Positions 59,436 to 64,000 of a DNA stretch of 64,000 nt are shown in pieces (the first letter of the stretch is position 1; every line of letters begins with the position of its first letter). The position numbers were made by a program, and so were the translations under genes. A model generated the notes under the pieces. The model ran no database searches, was not told the origin of the DNA, and saw only the letters and a program-made list of their open reading frames with translations. Origin of the DNA: Nemania diffusa (lineage: Eukaryota > Ascomycota > Sordariomycetes > Xylariales > Xylariaceae); contig JBBPUQ010000005.1 of the NCBI GenBank assembly GCA_038501195.1, positions 4,030,001 through 4,094,000 of the forward strand, given 5' to 3'.

Positions 59436-62400
59436 TTTGTTGCAAAAAAAAAAAAATGTTATTAATTAGTATATATTATTAATAAAAATAACAGTTACTA
59501 AATTTATAATTTATAAAGTTTTAATTAAAACTAAACTAATAAAATAAAATAGATTAATATATTAAAAGCTTTTTAAATCATATAATATATTAATTAATTA
59601 AACTATATATATTTAAACTAGAAAAAGCAGTTTATATTTGTTATATTTATTTTAATACTTACTTTTTTTCTGTAAACTTATATAATAAAAAATAAAAAAT
59701 AAATAACAAAACAATAGCGCTTGTTTATTTAACTAATACAAATAATTTTTATTATTTAAAATTTTATAAAAAATAAAAAATATTATATTATAATTTATTA
59801 TTTAAAGTTTTAACTAATAACAATAATATAAATTTAAATAAATCATATATTATAATATATTTATACTTAGTTTATTTTTTTATATAATATAATAACAAGC
59901 TATAAATTATAGCTTTTTTTTTAATATAAAATAGCTATAATAAATAAGCTATAAGTTCAAACAGTTTTTTTATAATTTAAACTGCTATTTTAAAATATAA
60001 AAATATATTAACAATAAACTAAAAAAACTAAAAACAAAAAAGCTTTAAATAATATTTATATTATAAATTTTAAACAGAAATTATTACTAACTTAGTTATT
60101 ATTATTTTTTATGTTGTTTAAAACAGCTAATAAAATATATTTAATTTATTATTATTTTTAAAATAACTAAGTAATATTAAATTAGTTTTATTATTAAAAA
60201 TCAAAAAAATTATCTATATTATTTAATATATTTTATATTTTATTTTTAAAATAGAAATATTTAATATTATAATTTAGTAATAATAAATAAAAAAAAAATA
60301 TAATAAAAAAGTAGTAAATTTTAATAAAAAAAATTAGTTGTTTTTTAGTTGCTTTTTTTTTAGTATTAGCTATTTTTTATAATATAGCTCTTTTTTTAAA
60401 AATGTTATTATTTTTATTTACTTAGTTATATATTTTATTTTTTTTATTTTTAACTATTAAAATAAATATATAAATTTAAAAATACTACAAATTAAGCTGC
60501 TAATATATATATAATATAATAATTGAAAACATTTTTTATAGTTTAAATTTTATAAAAGCAGTTAATTTACTATAGTATATTTAAAAATAATATAAATAAA
60601 ACAAATATAACAAAGTATTAATATTTGTTATTTAAATATATTTGCTAGTTTTAACTTTTAAAAGCTATATTAATAAAATTTAATTGTTAAATATAGCAGC
60701 AGTTAATATTAATATTAATATTAATACTTTTTTTAATATATTTTTGTTTTTACTAATATTTTAAATATTGAAAACATTTACAATTTATATAGCAGTATTA
60801 CTAATGCTATTAGCGCTTTTTTTGAATTTAAAGCAAGTAATTTATAAAAAAAACTTATATAATATAAACTGTTTAAAAGTTAAAAAGCTTTTAAAACATG
60901 CTTATTTTTGAAACATTATATTAATATATAACACAGTTATTTTTAAAAAATATTTAAACTAAATTAAAAATATTCAATAGCTATTTTAAAACAAAAAAAA
61001 CTATTTAAAAAGTTATATATTTTAGCTAATAATATTATAAAAATTAAATATATTTTATTTAAATATATATATTGTTTAGCTTAAAAATTAGTAAATATTT
61101 AAACTAGAAACTTTTGCTAGTTTATTAAAGTTTAAAAACTATATTTTTGTTAGTTTTAATTATATAATAAATATTAAAAGAATATATTATTTTTATTAAA
61201 ATTAATATTAATATAGCTTATAAATATATAAATATAATAATTATATAATTATTTTAGTTTATATAATTATATAATTTAAAAACTAATTATAAACTAAAGT
61301 TTAGCTTAATATTTTTTTCGAATTTAGTTTATATTAATAACAAAATAATTTATATAAGTGTTATAATTTATTTTATATAAACTTATTTTATTTTATATAT
61401 AAACTAGCTTTATATAATATTTATTACTAAATATATTAAAAATATATATTATTTTTATAAACTTATAATAAAAATATTTTATTAAAGTATTATTTTTATA
61501 ATTTATTATATTTAATATAAATAAGCTATTATATTTTTATACTTTATTATTATTTTATTAATAATAGCTATATAATATATTTTATTTACTATATTTAAAA
61601 TATATACTATTTAAATATTTATTTTTAAATAAGTATATAAGCTTTATTAAATACTTTTTACTTAGTTTTTATAGTATTAATATTTAACATTTAAAAACTA
61701 GCTTTTTTTATTGCTAAAAGTTATTTAAACAAAACTTTTTGACTTAGTTATATAAAAATAAAACAATTTTTATTATTTAACTTTTGTTTGCTAGCTATAT
61801 AACTATATTAAAAGTTTTAACAAAGTTATTAATTTATAAAGTTATATTTAAATAAAATATATTAATTATAATAAAAAAAAAAGAAATAAAAAAAATATAA
61901 TAAACTATTATATTATAAAAATTATATTTAAAAACAATTTATAATAACAAATTTAACTTTATTATAATTAAATTAGTAGCTATTTTATAAAGCAGCTTTT
62001 TATAAAAAATTATTAAAACTTAGTTTATATAGTTATTATTTATTAATTTAAAAAAAGTTGAATATATTACAACATATTTACTTATAATATTAAAACAAAG
62101 CTTAAAATAAAATAAATATATAAAAATTAATAAAAAGTAAAAAAAAGTAAATAAAAGCAAATAAAAATAAAAAATAATATTAGTTAATTATTACTATTAA
62201 GTTTTATTATTTAATATTAATAGCAATTTTTAAATATTAAAAAATTATTAGTAGTATATATATTTAAAAACAAATATATAAATAAAACTAGTAATATAAA
62301 GTTTAGTTTAGTTTTTATTTAATAAATATTTTATTATTATAATATATAAACTGTTTTAATTTTTTTTACATTTTAGCTATAATAAGCTGTAAATATTGTT

Positions 62401-64000
62401 GCTTTTTATAAAATTAAATAATTGTAAAAATTAAATATATTTTTTAACTTTTTTTTATTAAAAAGTATATAATTATACTATTAAACTATTAATTTAATAT
62501 ATTTATATTTTAATTAGTTAAATATATTAAAACAGTTTTAAAAATAGCTTTATTTTTTTTAAAAACTATTGTTTTTAATATTTTTATTATTATTATTTTT
62601 TAATACAATTTATATATAAATAAAAATGTTTTTAATAATAATTTTAACTTTTTAATAGTATAAAAAATATATAAAACTTAATAGTAGCTAATTTTATTTT
62701 AAACTAAAAATAGCTATATTAAAATTTAAAACTTAAAACTAAAAATTTATTAAAATTTATTAAAAAAAAAAATTAAACTAATTATATAAGTAAATAAATA
62801 AAAACTTTATTAATTAACTTTTTTAATTATATTTTAATTAATTAAAAGTTTTATAAAAAATAATAACTTTTAAAATATTAAAAAATATAAATTTTTAAAA
62901 AAATAAAATTATAAATAAATAGTTAAAAATAACTTTTTTTTTTATTACTATTAATTAATAAATATATTTTAGTAGTTAATTATTTAATATATAAAATAGT
63001 AATAAAAACTTAGTTTTAATTTATTTTTTTATTATTTTTAATAATATAATTAGTTATTTTATTAAAATTTAATAACTGCTTTTTTTAATAATATAATTAA
63101 TTATTTTATTTAATATAATTAAAAAACTTAATTAAAATAGTAATAAAAACTTAGTTTTATTTTAATTTTTTGCTATTATTAATAATATAATTAGTTATTT
63201 TTTATTAAAATTTAACAATTTTATAAATTTTATATATTTAATATAATTAAAAAGTTTAGTTAAATTATTTATAAAATTATTTTTTAATTTAATATATTAA
63301 AAGTATATATAATTTGTTTTAATTTTTTAATTAATATAATAATATATTATATAAATTAATTTTTTTTATATTTTAATTACAATAAACTATAAATACTGTT
63401 ATTAATAATTATTACTAACTTTAAATATAATAACTTTAATAGTTCTTTATATTTATATTTTTATTTTTTTTAAAAAATATTTTTTTTTTTTAAATATATA
63501 TTTATAATGCTTTTTATAATAGCTATAGTTTTTATATCGATTTTATTTAATTAAATGTTTATTATATTTGTTTTAAATAATATAAATTAAATTTGTTTTT
63601 TTATAATAAATTTAGCTTTGTTTTAATTAAATATTTAATTAGTTAAATGTTTAAATAAAATATATATATAGCTACAATTGTTATTAATACTATTATTATT
63701 GTTTATTTTGCTATTATTTTTATTATTTTTAGTTTTGCTTTTATATTTAATATTATTAACGTTTTTATTTTTGTTATTGCTTTTTTTTAAGTTGTTATTA
63801 TTATTGCTATTATTTTAGTTTTAAAATAAATAAACAAATCTTAAAATAAAAAATTATTTTTATTTTATTAATAAAAGCTATAAAAAATATATATATTATT
63901 TATTTTTAAGTACTACTATATAAAGTTTATAACTATTTTAATATATTTAAATATATTAAACTTTTTAATATATTTTAAAACTTTTTTTTTTTTATTTATA

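Larger units (their letters stand above)
50965..64000. repeat. Ultra A+T-rich block (RIP-like), no genes
   Basis: About 13 kb to the window end of nearly pure A and T. G and C occur almost only as single bases; CC or GG is nearly absent (one CC near 56271 noticed) and only about ten CpG were seen. No frame over 60 codons is listed in it and no gene, tRNA or transposon motif can be read. Such blocks in ascomycetes are usually repeats mutated by RIP (C-to-T, favouring CpA), in centromeres, subtelomeres or gene-poor islands. Which of these applies cannot be told because the block continues beyond the window. It is too long and repeat-bearing to look like a mitochondrial insertion. Confidence 0.85.

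Overview
The window comes from a nuclear chromosome of a filamentous ascomycete (Pezizomycotina, most probably Sordariomycetes). The evidence is genes split by short introns (about 43-184 bp, one of about 305 bp) with GTRNGT donors and CTRAC-type branch points, a Zn2Cys6 regulator, an RTA1-like membrane protein, a ferric reductase, a QutR-like protein and an alpha-1 proteasome subunit, long gene-poor spacers, and a 13 kb A+T block of the kind left by repeat-induced point mutation (RIP). No species can be named from sequence alone. No tRNA, rRNA, CRISPR array, intact transposon or biosynthetic gene cluster was found.

Layout. 1-667 (-): 5' part of a KEX1-type serine carboxypeptidase cut by the window edge. 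1800-2394 (-): small unrecognised two-exon gene. 6149-7423 (-): four-exon triacylglycerol lipase. 10049-11193 (+): RTA1-like seven-helix protein. 13031-14860 (+): intronless coiled-coil protein. 17610-19923 (+): seven-exon ferric reductase. 23189-26146 (-): Zn2Cys6 transcription factor. 31269-33518 (-): QutR/AROM-like three-domain protein. 38502-39612 (+): claudin/SUR7-like four-helix membrane protein. 40083-41387 (-): WKF-domain protein with an acidic-serine tail. 42255-43351 (+): proteasome alpha-1. 45688-46516 (+): unrecognised four-exon gene with a possibly decayed 3' end. 49081-49872 (+): RING-like zinc finger plus ankyrin-like protein. From about 50965 to the end the DNA is almost pure A+T, with a 120-bp tandem repeat near 53.3-53.7 kb.

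Gene relations. The genes look like a mosaic of housekeeping functions (proteasome, KEX1, WKF protein) and condition-dependent functions (iron reduction, lipase, RTA1-like, quinate regulation), not one co-regulated pathway. The Zn2Cys6 factor and the QutR-like protein lie about 5 kb apart on the same strand, but no quinate catabolic enzymes are in the window, so a regulatory link is only a guess. I did not find a convincing undescribed multi-gene system. The best leads are the A+T block with its tandem repeat, the QutR-like protein with a mixed set of retained and lost catalytic residues, the orphan coiled-coil gene, and the eroding gene at 45.7-46.8 kb.

Exon borders were read by eye from splice consensus, reading-frame continuity and family resemblance. 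All length sums were checked for divisibility by three, but none has transcript support here.
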